DNA of 64,000 bases from Brachypodius melanocephalos (taxonomy: Eukaryota > Chordata > Aves > Passeriformes > Pycnonotidae). The position numbers and the translations under genes are program-made. Positions 38,183 through 51,105 of this stretch are shown piece after piece. Position 1 is the stretch's first letter, and each line of letters begins with the position of its first letter. Location: positions 388,015 through 452,014 of the forward strand of contig VZSR01001685.1 of NCBI GenBank assembly GCA_013398615.1. The letters run 5' to 3'. The notes beneath the pieces were generated by a model. The model had not been told where the DNA came from. It was given only the letters and a program-made list of their open reading frames with translations, and did no database searches.

Positions 38183-41149
38183 AAAATCATATGTTTTCCC
38201 TCAAAGCGATACTGCAGCAACACTTTGAGTGTCTTACATCAGCTAGATTCATCTATATTAACGCTTTAGCTGGAAGAGCTGTGCTTAGACTGTTTGAAAG
38301 CTGTGCTTTTTGAAATGTTTTGGTTCTAGGAGTAGAGCAGTTTGGAAGACCATGAGGTCTATTTCTTTCAAATGAATCGATTCTGGGTGATGCTTTCTAG
38401 GAACACATTGAATGCCATCCAACAGCTAATGGGAAATCAAGCCACAGCTGCTGACCACTTAAATCTAATGTACATGCTTGGATAAGGATTCATATACATG
38501 TATATGTTTCCTTTACCAGTAAGTCTGTTTTACAAGTGTTATTCTACTTTCTGAGTCTTCTGTGGCATGTGGAGGGACAATAAACCAGATATGATGAGTA
38601 TAAAATGTTGAAAATAACTCTGTGTGATGCCTACATGCAATTCTTCCTATGGAATGATGGCCTTTTCCTTCTTACCTGTTCATATTACCATAATCTGAGA
38701 CCCTGTTTATGATAATGGTAGGGCACAGAAAACTTTAAAAAAAGAGAAAAAACATTGAAATTATGACTTAAAATTGACAGGAGGATTTTATGGAATATCA
38801 TTTGCTTCCACAAAAAATGCAGAAATAACTTTATTCTTTCTTTTATGTGTCAGATTCCTGGATGCCTGATTCACAGGCTGGTTTGTTGCTGTTGTTGTTG
38901 TGGTGGTGGGGTTTTTTTATTGTTTGTTTGTTTGTTTTTAATACTAATTCATACTATTCCTGCTATATGTGCATACTTTGAGATGAAAAAAAAAATTTCT
39001 TAATGCCCAAAACCAATACAGATTTTTTTTTCATACAAATAGAGCTTAGAAGTAAGTTTACCAGACTAAGGTTATGTGTTTCTGTGTGATGCTCAGCCTC
39101 TTAGCAGTTCTGTACTGTAGGGTCATAAGAAGTGGATGGGTTTTTTGTGAGTGGAGCTGTAATATAGTCTGAAAACTAATGGGGCAACAATGCTTTTTCA
39201 AACATTTATGAACTGTTTCATACTCTGGGGTGGTGGTGTTTGTATCATAAAACTGGTTAGCTGCTATACAACATAAAATATGGGGGAAAAAAGTTTTGAA
39301 TGTAAGAAAAAAGTGACTTGTCCAGATCAGAAATATTACAGGTTTTGATATATTAACTGCATTTTAGAAAAGTGGAGTAGGACTTAAAAACGGCTACATT
39401 TCTACATACAAATTAGCTCAATGCCTCTCATTTAATTAGTTCCTTTTTATTTTTTTAGCATAAATATTCCAATCTAAATATTTAGCCATACTTATTAGGT
39501 AAACAAACTCAGATTGTCTGATTCTCACCATTTTTCCTTTAGCACAGCATTTTATGGTGTAATAGTCCATCTCTGAAAATTATCAAAGGACTTATTCAAC
39601 TTGAAAAGCTCATTCAGCTTAGCCCACAAACATCAAGATTATCATGTGTTGAGATGGATGACAAAAACTGTACGGTCAGTGCGTGAATGTAGGAAATGAC
39701 AAATGTTGTCAAAATCACTGGATTTTTTAATGAGAATCGAATGTTCTTAGGTATTTCTCAAACAGTTTCTACCTTTCTCTGAGGACTAGTTATGTGCTAG
39801 CTCTCTTTGTAGATGAAGAATTGCATATTATGAGGTCAATAACAGCACATAATTGATGTCCATCATCTGGTAGGAGTGGCCATCACTGTAGGCTTAATTA
39901 ACCTAATTTGTCTTCCATGCTGACAAGTTCTCAGAGTTTATCCTTTTTATTATATATCCTATACCATTTGAGTATTCCTTCTTCATTATATGCAGATATT
40001 GGTGGGGCTATTTTACTCCTGCTTTTTAAGTTTTGGGGTTGGGTTTTCTGGGGATGTTTTTGTTTATTTGTTCTTTGATTTTTTTTGAGGGCAGTGGAAT
40101 TTGTTTGGTGTTTTTGGTTGATTTTCTTGTTTGTTTTAACCTTTAAAGTATTGCTAATAAGATATGTAATAGTTTATCACCATTTTTAATAAATACCAAT
40201 TACTTGTTCAAAAAGTTTTAGTAGGGGCATTATTATATATATTTTAACATAAAATTTATACTAAATCAACATTCTTGTGTTTGTTTTTTTAGAAGTCAAT
40301 TTAAAGAAAAAACAGTTGTGGCATTTCCAAATTTTATTTCGCTATAAGTTACATTTTCCTGTGAAAAAATATGGTTTATTCACAACTGTAATTTTAATTG
40401 GGAAAATTATATTAACAATTTCTGTGATATTCTTTTCTAAATTCAATGGTAGTTCAAGAGATTCACTTCTCACTCAGAACTCGTTACTCACAGGTGATTA
40501 CTTCTCTTAGCGTTTTCATGGAAAAATATAAATATACAAGTATTTTAAGCAACTGAAAACACACTACTAAGCATTTCAAACTGAATATATTATAACTGTT
40601 AGTTCACCTAAATAAAATGGCCTACTTATCATCCTCTGTCCCCCTCACCTGGCTTCTCTTGGGACTCTAGCTGGGGAGAGGGCCTATTTTGAAGTTTACA
40701 GGGGAATTTTTGAAAGCTCCTATTTTGGGATAAGTCGCCTTCTGCTGAAGCCTTTCTTTTCCATTGAAACACATCTGAAAAGGAAAATGCCTAAGGTTTA
40801 TTGGTTTTTTCTAAGCTCTTGATCCATTATGACAAGACAAAACTCAAGGAGTATCAGAGATACTGAAATGACAGGTAGCTTAGAAATTTTGAGGCACTTC
40901 AGAAAGCAGCAGAAGCTCAAAAGCTTCATTGTTTTCAGTTATTTTACAGAGGAAAAGCAGCTGCAACTAGACAAGGCAACAAAATGCTATTTTGTTCACA
41001 GTTGCATGATATGAAGTAAAACTGCAGAGTATAAGAGTAGGGAAATCTTTTAGCACAAGAAAATTTTCTATCTGCTAAATTTTGCCTGAAACAAGCCCTT
41101 TGGGAAACAAGCCACTCCTCTGGGATGAGACTGGTCCCCGCAGTGAGAG
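38183..41149. other. AT-rich intergenic DNA
   Basis: Low-complexity GTT/GGT/GTTT runs occur at about 38885-38938 and 40028-40140. No gene or transposon is recognised. Confidence 0.7.
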
Positions 41150-41760
41150 TCATAGAATGGCCAGCATTGGAAAGGACATTGAATTTCATCTAGCTCCATT
41201 CCCTCATGATGAGCAGGCATACCAAAAATCAACTCAGGATGCTCAGTCCCCAGACAATCTGAATTTGTTTCCAGGGATGGAACATCAACATATTCTCTGG
41301 GCAGTTTGTTCCAGTGTCTCCCCACCCTCACAGTAAAGAATCTATTCCTATGTGTGATCTAAACCTACCCTCTTTCAGTTAAAAGAGGTTTTCCCTTGTC
41401 CTGTCACTCTCTGTGCATCTACAGAGTTCCTCTCCCTCTTTTTATGAGCCCTCTTTAAGTAGTGGAAGGTCACAAGGAGGTCTGCCCACAACCTTCTCTT
41501 CTTGAGGCTGAACAACCCAAACTTATCTCAGCCTGTCTTTGTAGAAGAGGGGCTCCAGGCCTTTGGTCATGGCCTGCTCTGAACTTATTCCTGCAGGCTC
41601 ATGTCTTTCTTGTGCTGAGGACAGCACAGAAAATGATGTCCAGAGCTGGACATGGTGATGCTTCAGGGGGTAGATAGTGCCGCGGCTGAGCAGAATCACC
41701 TCCCTTGTTCTGCTGGCCACTCTGTTTTTGATGCAACCCAGGGTGTGCCTCCTGATGAGA
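41150..41760 (-). mobile_element. CR1 LINE 3' half, minus strand
   Basis: On the + strand it starts with the reverse-complement CR1 tail (GTCATAGAATGGCC). It continues through GGGCAGTTTGTTCCAGTGTC, CCTTGTCCTGTCACTC, CTTGAGGCTGAACAACCC, CAGAATCACCTCCCTTGTTC and TGCTGGCCACTCTG. This is the order of a CR1 element inserted on the minus strand. Three ORFs of 60-87 codons here are spurious. Confidence 0.93.
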
Positions 41761-42517
41761 CCATTCTGAAGAAATGGTCTCTTTTTATCTTCAACTGTGT
41801 CTTTCTATTATTGCCACTTTTTCTCCCATTGTAGCAAGACCAAAAAGCTGTTCCAGAATGTGCCCATGTTTTGTTGCTGATTTTTGCATACAGTGCAAAT
41901 GACTTCCTCTGTTAAGTAGCTGTACATAAATGTTGCTTTCAGAAACAACTGGCAATGTATTCAGTCTCTCAGTCACTATAAAGCATAGTATTATGCCTAT
42001 AGACAGAGCAATAGCAAGTGAGAAAAGAAGCTCTTTTATGTCCTTAATAAGAGTATCTATTAAAAAATTCTGTTTTGAAATAGATTGCTTAGAAGATATT
42101 TTACACAATAGTGGTGTTCTGTTAATCTATGGCTCCTCATTGATGCCTGCCAACTGCCAAATAACTCCTGATATCCTGTAAGTTGATAAATAATTTACTT
42201 GCTGCTAATAGATCTAAAATCTGATGTTCCTGCTGTAGAACTATATTGTGCCAAGTCCTCCAGACTTGGTAATGAAAAAGCCAAAAATGTCATGTTGAGT
42301 TACAGTCCTTTATGTTTACTCAGAGTGTCCTTGGACTATCTGTCATAAGCATTTGATTCCCAGTTAATACTGTAAACCTGACTTAAACAGTCACTTAATA
42401 TATACACTTTTCTTTTAAATAACACTTTTTTACCCAAATAATTCCTAATGCTGCTAAAGATATTTCAAACTCAATGCTTGTTATAATAATATGTAATAAA
42501 CAGGAAAGAGACACAGT

Positions 42518-42560
42518 GATTCTTATGGGTCCCTTCCAACTCAAGATAGTCTATGATTTA
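42518..42560 (+). mobile_element. Very short CR1 3' tail
   Basis: About 43 bases matching the extreme CR1 3' end (GATTCTTATGGGTCCCTTCC, AACTCAAGATAGTCTATGAT), with no CR1 sequence upstream. It is a strongly 5'-truncated insertion. Confidence 0.8.
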
Positions 42561-44559
42561 TACAACTGAGGAAGAATGCACCTCGCTTGAACCTTGGACT
42601 ACATTTCCCCTTGTAACTGCTACCATTTACATAGCTGAAGATGCACTGGGAGCACAAAGAGCCAGCATCCAATAGAACTTAATTTTCATTCTTCCACCCT
42701 CTGTTCCCACAGTGTATTTATTTTAGGGCTGAAATGCGATCTGTTCTAAATTAGTTTAGTCAAGTAAAGAGTCAGACACAATCTTCCTTCAAGGGAAGGC
42801 AGCCTAGAACCAATTTGTCAGAAGAGATAAATTAGGAATATGTTTATCTAGACTTAAAAAACAATGGAAGACCTCTGCTCAAGTAGGATTTCACAAAACA
42901 AAAGGAATTTTTCTGCGGCTTCTCTTCAAACTTCTTTCTTCTTTACAAAAAGGCGCATTTTTTTCTGGACATGTGAAATATGATTGGTGTGCACTAATTT
43001 GTTCAACACTAATATAACACAGATTGCGCAGCTTTAAACTGAAACAGTGACTGGCAGAAGGAAAGGTTTTAACAATTTTTATTACAAAATCATTAGCACA
43101 ATTTTAACACAAGCAGATAAAGATGAGCAGTAAGAAGGTAAAATATTATAATTCTTTTTTCTGCATCAATATTATAGAAATGCATTAAAATAAGAATTTG
43201 TAAAGGAGATCAAATAAATTGACACTCAGCACCTAATTAGCTTATGTTGAATTTGATTACCCAGGTTCACCAGGCTCTAGAATTAGGTTACTAATGTATA
43301 ATTACATACTGCTTGTGGGAATTAAAAACAAATTAATATAATTTAAACACATCTATAGTTTACTGCTAGAAAAGTCAGGAGCTACACAACAAACATTAAC
43401 AAATATGGTGTAATGAACTGAACAAATTACTATCTTTTAGCTCAGGTTTACTGCTTAAATCATAGATCTTTGCTTTTTTTCCTCCAGCCACATTCCAATT
43501 CATTTTTTATTGCTTCTATAACCCAAACAGACTTTATTTTCAAAATTGCTTTTATCTGTCATGCCACGTAAAACGTGCTTTCGAAGTCTAAACAAAACAA
43601 TGCCAACTACTCCCTTTCTCCCTTCATTATCCCCAGAAAAGTCAAATATATTTGTTAAACTAGGGCTGCTGTCCCTGAATTCCTACAGATCTGGAGTCTA
43701 ATGAAATTTCTTCCCTCAAAATAACTTCCTTAATGTACAAATTACACTTTAGTTAGCTTCAAAGGATGAGTCCCAAAAAAGAAAGTTTTTTTTTTTTTTC
43801 AATTACTGAATACCGCATAAATATATTCCAGAAATAAGTAACTCGTACAAATCTAGAGCCCTTGTACAAAATAAATAGTAGACCAGTTCTCATCATCCCT
43901 TCTCTTAATGTCTCTTGATATTTCTGGTTTTACATGTGTATTTTCTCTACAAAAAATATTCAAATTAAAAATCAATCACAATATTGCAATTCTGAAGTTT
44001 CATAATGAAATTATAAATGAAAGGAAAGCAAATCTGAGGGAAAAACGTTAAGGATACAAGCAAACAATAATGGTCATCTCAGTCAGAATACCTTTTATAT
44101 CCATCTATTAGAGATTTGGACAATGATAACATCTTTGAAATCATCATGGTGAAGCTCTCCATCCACAAATCCAAAGACAAAATGTATTTTTTGCAGAATT
44201 AGAAGTCAATTCCCTTTGAATATGTCATCAATAAGTCAAGAGTTTTCATTTTAAATGTACACAATTTTGTAGAACTTTATAGTAACTTTTTATGCACTAT
44301 TTAAATAACAATGCATTTCAAAACAAAGAAGAATCTTAAGCTCCTGATGATCTTATCTTAAAACAAATGAATTGGTAGAAAATAGAGATCTCAATTTTAG
44401 ATAAATGCAACTATTTCTTCTGTGTATTCATAAGCAAGTATCATCTCCAGAATCTGAAGTTTAAACAGTAAAAACGCTGTGAGATGTTGAGTTGCTACCT
44501 TTTAAATAACAAAACGATTTGGGCATTGTCACGATCCACCCTTAAATAGTGGTCGTGTT
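42561..44559. other. AT-rich intergenic DNA up to a gap
   Basis: No recognisable gene. A short imperfect hairpin (44530-44539 with 44549-44557) lies immediately left of the gap. Confidence 0.65.
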
Positions 44560-44659
44560 NNNNNNNNNNNNNNNNNNNNNNNNNNNNNNNNNNNNNNNNN
44601 NNNNNNNNNNNNNNNNNNNNNNNNNNNNNNNNNNNNNNNNNNNNNNNNNNNNNNNNNNN
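44560..44659. other. Assembly gap (100 N)
   Basis: Exactly 100 N. The motif GTCGTG occurs just before (44552-44557) and just after (44660-44665) it, suggesting a repeat or an interspersed element interrupted the assembly. Confidence 0.98.
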
Positions 44660-47035
44660 GTCGTGAGGCAGATGAAGGGTCTTCGTACCGTCTCTTACAG
44701 GCATCCATTTAGAGAATGACAAAACTATTTTCATGACATTTCCTTTGTACTGTCTTTACAAAATAGTGACACAGTAGAACTGAAGCCATATGGTGTTATG
44801 TACTTGGCTGGGGTGTAGAGATGTTTAGAAACAAAATTAAGTGTCAGAGACAGAAGCGCGACAGAAACTGAAAGAAGAATATGTCATTGTTTACATCAGA
44901 ATGGATCCAGTTTCCACTGCAATCAGTGTTTTTGCAGGTTTTACTCATCCTCGTGCCCAAGTTTACATTCTCAGTCTGAATGAAAATTCTAAAGTTTGAT
45001 TTTCCTAACTATACTGTCCAGTGGAAAAAGAAAAATACATCACAGCCATACAGCAGAGAAAACCCAAACTGAACTTTGGCATGCTACTTGAGACATTTTA
45101 TTCCCCCAAAGTCCAAAATGGACTTGCTTTTTATGAGATTTGAAGTAAATATAAGGTATCAAAGCTCCAAACAGGAGATTAGAACAGTGGGTTTTGTTTT
45201 TTTTTTCCATAGATGCCTGTCTTACTGTTGGCAAATTTGGCAGAACATCTGATGTCACAAAAGAAAAAAAAAAAGTCAAATTAACCTCTGATTCATAGTC
45301 CTGCAAGACCCGTGCCTCAAACTCTATATTCAAACTATTTGTTTGACTACCAAAGCATTTTCTAGGTAATCAGAAGCTATGGGGAAGGGAGTATTAAAAT
45401 ATTGTTTGAATTTATAAATAGTCATTCAGAGACCAGAAGACCTAAGTCTCACCAGGGAAAACAAAAATTTGAAACTTACACATGCTTTTCGAAGTTTTCA
45501 AAGAAAACTTGTCAATCATGGATACTCTGTCCTGTGTTTTGAGAAGATTAAGCTCAGTAGAAATTTGGGGTTTTAATAAGAGATTTTTATTATGTTCTTA
45601 TTATTAGGTAGTACAACTGATAGTGTTTATCGCTGATATTGATTTCAGATAAGAAGTCGATCAATATGAGAATGTGTAGCTAATTTATACTTTTGAGTTT
45701 GACTGTTGCTCTACTTACTTCAAATAACAAAATGTTATTCTTGTAAATCCAGTTGTTATTTGTTCCCTAAAAGAAACACCACAACTTAATCCACTTCAGT
45801 ACAAGTACTCTGATCTTTCATACAGCAAGGTTAAAATAAGCACATTTAAGTACTTGATTTCCATTTCCATCTCCATCTCCACCTCCATCTCCATTGTTTA
45901 ACTTGATTAACTTCAGTGATGTAGTTCCTCATTTGTTTGGGACCAGTGTGTTCGAATTCAGACGTTAGTAACCTGGTTTGTCCCCTGGAGCTGGTACCTC
46001 TTCAAGCCAGCCTAATGACTTCACTTTAAGATGTCTGCAGGAAATGCTGCTGGGACTTGAATTTTAGTAGAATTATATGCAGAGCAATGACATTTCCAGA
46101 TCCTAGGCTGTCAACTGGTACTTTCACAAGCGTTTAATTCACCTCTTAATTTAGGGTTATCAGCTATTTTTGTTCAGTAGGCAGCATCTCTTGATACCAA
46201 GGCCATACACGGAGGAGAGAATGTATCTTTTAAAAAGCAAAAGTGTAAATACAGTGCAAGAAAACACACCTTAGCTAGAATTTGGAAAAAAAAATGTCTT
46301 TTTCCTATTTTATTTAAAATTACATTGCCACTCTATTCTCCTTACAAAAGCTGAGAGAATTTTTAACAGCAGATACATTCATTTTTGCATGACTACTGCC
46401 CTCTCATACCTATGTAAGAAGTATAGACTAACCAAAACCAAATACAGACAAAAATCCACACTATTAAGTGCTGCAAAACTCTGCATATCTGTAATTAAAT
46501 AGTTTTTTGTCTGTACCTTATTTCATTTCTACATCACTTTTGTCCTAAATTGTAGCAAGTCATCATCATAATTGTTCATTTTTCTTTCTCTTTCTTCACT
46601 TCTGGTTTTCAAGAACCCCAGATATTCCAGCTACTTACTGTGTATGCACATATAAAATTAAATTGTAGAATGAAAAAAGGCAATTCTCTGCAATGTGGTT
46701 ATTCATGTAAAGTATCTCATTTTAAGAGAAGTTTTTTCTTTTATCTTTAACTCGTTTTATCTGCAGAAGTGCATTTGAGTGGTTAACACTATGGAATAGT
46801 CTTCTATTGTAAACATTTCTTCTGAAAAAGGGACCATATTTTTCTGCTATATCTGAAATGTGTGTTTAGGAAAATGAGTTCTGCAGAGGAAAAATATATC
46901 TTCTTTACACAGGAAAGAGATGGAGGAAGCTCTTTTAAGATGGCTGATTTCAGCCTGCAAACTACCTAAGAGAATCTAAATGGAGACTAAGAAATGGTAA
47001 TGATTCCTTTGTACATGAGTCAGCTCTGGGTTTGA
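44660..47035. other. AT-rich intergenic DNA
   Basis: A short TCCATC hexamer repeat is present at 45859-45896. No gene or transposon is recognised otherwise. Confidence 0.7.
45859..45896. repeat. Hexanucleotide repeat (TCCATC-like)
   Basis: About six TCCATC/TCCATT/TCCACC units in tandem. Confidence 0.85.
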
Positions 47036-47037
47036 AG

Positions 47038-47098
47038 ATCATAGAATGGTTTGGGTTGGAAGGGACCTTTGTGGTCCTCTAGTCCAAACCCCAAGATA
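47038..47098 (-). mobile_element. Short CR1 3' tail, minus strand
   Basis: ATCATAGAATGGTTTGGG followed by TTGGAAGGGACCTTTGTGG and CTAGTCCAAACCCC is the reverse complement of the CR1 3' terminus. About 60 bases remain, strongly 5'-truncated. It looks less diverged than the other CR1 pieces. Confidence 0.92.
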
Positions 47099-50000
47099 AC
47101 AATGCTCTTCAGAATTGGTTGAAATTTCATGATCTGTCTTTTTAAATATCCAGTCATCCATTTCTCTGAAATATCCATTAGGTCTTGGGAGAATGACAAT
47201 ACCAAGATTTTGTGCTCTGAAGCAAGAAAAACTGTCACCTGTAACTAGTCACTTGTAAAAGAAATCCTAAAGAGAACCATAGTGGACCAGTGTGAGATTT
47301 GCATATTAGAAATTTGAGCTTCCACTTTGATTAGCTTTAATTTTAGACACCCATCACGACTCTTAAAATTAATGATTAGATATGTAACAATGTGTGGTAA
47401 TTGAGTGAAGTTTCTAAGGATTAGAAAGAAAAGATGCTTCCATTCCAAACCACTGGAGTGTTTAATTTTTCAAAATGTTACAATTATAGTGAGAGATGTC
47501 TTTACTACTCTGAGCAGGGCTTGAATGTAGGTATGAATAACTCAATTAATTTTCCATGCATTCCAGGCGTTATTTCATCATGTGTGTGATGCTGGCCAGC
47601 TCTAAAGGGGACTGGAGATTTCAGTAAAATTTTGTGTAAAAATTCGGTAAAAATTTGTGCAATCCACAACTAAACTGGCTTAAATGGAGTAAAATATGCT
47701 TCTGCCTTCAGTAAATTTGACAAATTTTCTGAAAGAGAAAGGTAAGTTTAGTAGGTTTTGATCCAGAAAAGGCCTTTGGAAACCTTATCTTAATGGCATA
47801 AAAAGCTCTAAAAAATCTGAAATTCTGTTTCATTCCAAGTAAAAAATTCAATTGATTGTATAAAAAGGTGTGTATAACATTTGTATAAATTGTCTGTACC
47901 CTCATGAGTCAACATTCTTTCTGACAACACAAAAAATGTGAACTACTGAAGGAGTGATGATTCAGTGCATAACCAGCTTTCAGAAGACTCTATTTCTAGA
48001 CTTCTGCATGACCCAAACATATTTGCTGTGTTTTTCTGTTTGTTGGGTTTTTTTTTTTTCAACACAGCCTCTTCCCTTCAACATTCAGTCTATTCTGGTT
48101 TCTAAATTACTTGAAAATCTGAAAGAGTGAGATTTTCATGTTCTGTCCACTTGAAAGGTGCTGAAAAATTTGAAAGAAATTTTGCCTTGTGAAGGATCTG
48201 AAGGTAAATAATATCACCAGCCAGATTTTTTTTAAAAAAGCCTAACATTGTGGTTTTCTACACAGAACTCGATCTTCAGTATCTTAAAACTCAAATATCA
48301 GTATGGAATTTTATCCCACTGCTAAGGTATTTAAGCCTCCATAATACACCACTGGAGCTTGTCATGAAATTTCCACCAGTTGCAAATCTGTCGAAATTAT
48401 CTGCCTAATGACTTTTTTTCTGCATAGGTGCATGGATCTCCCAAAAGAGGGTCTAATCTATTAGCTGTGTGGACCATTAGCTGCATCCATATTCAGGGAA
48501 CCATGAAGATGAATTTTTATCCTTTTAAGCTTTTAAGACAAAAGTAGCAATGCTCCACTTTGCTTATATACATAGTGCACTATAAACGGGATGAGAAACA
48601 GTAAAATTTTAAGAGTAAAAGAGATGAATTAATGAAAATAAAATTCTAGAAATCTTCCAGAGTATTCCAAGTATTTTTAATTTTCCATTGTATTGAACTG
48701 CCTTTTTACTATAAAAAATATAAAATTGCTGAAAACCAGTGCACTCCCAAAAGCTCTGCACAAACTACAAAATTATATGCAAATATTCTGCTTCTCCAAA
48801 CACCAAGGTGAATTCTGCAACACAAGTGAACTATATTTTTCCCAGTATTCTTGTCATGTTTGTAGGATGATGCAGTGAAAAGAGATTAGAGAACATCTAA
48901 CTTTTGCTCAAGAACAGTGTGTGTGAGCACACATAAGAAGGTGGGTCTATTTCATAAAGGGTCAGTTGCAGAGTGTGACAATTCAGTCCTCACAGTTTAA
49001 GGGTTGTAGTGGTGCCAGCTATTGGATGGATGGGTGGGTGAATAAAAGCTAGGGCCCAAGGATCCCAAAGAGCTCTGAAATGTATCAAAGAGTGTTTGAA
49101 GTCAAGTGTGAGCAGCCCAACTTCACTCAGTCAGCGTTTTAGCTTTCTTCAGTCTTCTGAATTGCTCAGTGTTCAGCTGATGAACTGTTGCTCTATGACA
49201 TCACAAACAATATGAGACCTCTTAGAAGGTCAGATGAATCTGACTCCAGAGATTTGTTAGGCAGAGAATCCTTACATACTATTGTACAGAAACACATGGA
49301 TTGGTGATTGAAAAGCAAACCCTTTCAACCACATTGGTCAAATCAGAGGGACATCAAGAGAAGGTCCCTCCTTGAGAGAAAAATGCAGCGTATGTAAGCA
49401 TCTGTCCTGTTTACAGAAAGTTCCCTGGGAAAGGAATCTCAAAGTCCAAAACATTCCAAGCAGGGAACCAGGACTACAATGAATGGATTAACTGAATTTG
49501 AACTTAGGCCATATTCTTTTCTTCTTTGCATGGCTTTTGACACAACCCTATTGCTCCTCTTCAGGAAACTTGCTTCTTTCATGTGGACAATGCAGTTATC
49601 TAGTTTACATTTTGTGTTGATTGCACAGGAAAATATTGATTGAAGATGTCATCATGAGTGAGAAAGTCTTTGTTTAGGCTTCTGGTTGAATTGGAATTCC
49701 ACTGCATATTTGTCTGCTTACTTTTCTAAAATGAGAGCACAACAACATAATTTACGTTGGTTTTTGTTTTTGTTTTTGTTGTTTATTTTTTTTTTTCTCT
49801 GTGAGAAGCCAGAGTAAAGAACATTTGTGGCATTCTGAGCTAGTAAAGAACATTTGTGGCATTCTGAGCTAATTCACCTGATTATAGGTGGGGAAAATCT
49901 ATAAAAGCAGGATAATGCAAACTGTCAGAATGAACCAATTGGAGAGGAGGTATGACTGGCAGCAATTGTGTTTCAAGTGGAAATAGTGCAAAAATTGACA

Positions 50001-50821
50001 CAATATTTTCATATTTGAAAATCAATATTTATTTGCATGAATTTCCATATAATTCTAGCCCATATGTGAAGAAAAAAAAATGGGGAGGAAATAGAGGAGT
50101 TATTCTCCAGCCCAAATATCCCTTGGAAGAACACGGATATTATAATAATATGTTATTTATAGCGTTTACTGTTTGTTCTTACGCTAAGCACAAAGTCACC
50201 AACTGGATTGTGATTATTCGAGTGAGTTCATAATTTCTAGCATATCAAGAATTATTTCCTTAAAAAGATTGACAGAGCTACATTACCTGTGCTTATGCTG
50301 ATGTTTCAACTTGCTTTTGGACAGTTTAAGGTGAATCAATTACTTACATATTACTTTTGGGGGCTCATAGTTTGTTGAGTTCTTGTTTTCTCAAGGTTGA
50401 TCTTAAGAGGTAGAATCCCTTACTCCCAGCTGTGGCTGACCAGTTTTACAGTGCCATCTTCCAGGGCTCAGCACAGCCAGCTGACTTTGCTCTGACTAGT
50501 GTGTTTCCAGGCCCAACTACCAAGTCCTTAAATACAAATAAGCAGACTGTGTGGATGTGAAGCAGATTTTAATGTAAGCATGGGTTTAAAACTGGCCAGG
50601 AGATAGTGTTTGTGTAGCCCTAAATTTAATGTTAAGTCCTAAATATTATAAACTACAAACTGTCATAAAGACCTTAGGAAACAGAAAAAAAGAAAGCCAC
50701 TTTGGGGAAAAAAAAATTAAATATCTATTTTGTATGTACAGACAGTCCATAGAGAGCCACTCCCTCAGACAGATACATCATTATCGATTCTCTTCCATGA
50801 GAAATCCTGCCCATTGTTGAT
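47099..50821. other. AT-rich intergenic DNA
   Basis: Contains an exact 29-bp tandem duplication at 49813-49870 preceded by a T/G-rich low-complexity run (49758-49797). No gene is recognised. Confidence 0.7.
49813..49870 (+). repeat. Exact 29-bp tandem duplication
   Basis: Two identical adjacent 29-base units (49813-49841 and 49842-49870) beginning AGTAAAGAACATTTG and ending CATTCTGAGCT. The absence of any difference suggests a recent event or an assembly artefact. Confidence 0.95.
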
Positions 50822-51105
50822 ACAGAATCACAGGATCACAGAATGGCTTGGGCTGGAAAGGACTTTAAAGACCACCTAATTCCAGGACCCCCTGCTATAG
50901 ATAGGGATATTTTTCACTACACCAGTGTACTCAGAGCCCTGCCCAACCTGGCCTTGAACACTTTCATGGGGATGGGGCATCCACAACTTCTCTGGACAGC
51001 CTCTTCCAGTGCTTCGTCATTCTCACAATAAAGAATTTCTTCCTTATATCTAACGTTAACCTGCCCTTTTCCAGTTTAAAGTCATTGCCCCTATCCCCCT
51101 TTGGT
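50822..51105 (-). mobile_element. CR1 LINE 3' end, minus strand
   Basis: It starts with the reverse-complement tail of 8-bp units (CAGAATCACAGGATCACAGA). It continues with ATGGCTTGGGCTGGAAAGGA, CCAACCTGGCCTTGAACACT, GGGCATCCACAACTTCTCTG, TTCCTTATATCTAACGTTAA and CCTGCCCTTTTCCAGTTTAA. A 62-codon frame here is CR1-derived noise. Confidence 0.95.

Noticed and set aside
41068..41336. Frames of 84-87 codons on both strands
   Set aside because: They lie entirely inside a minus-strand CR1 3' end, which is non-coding at this position.
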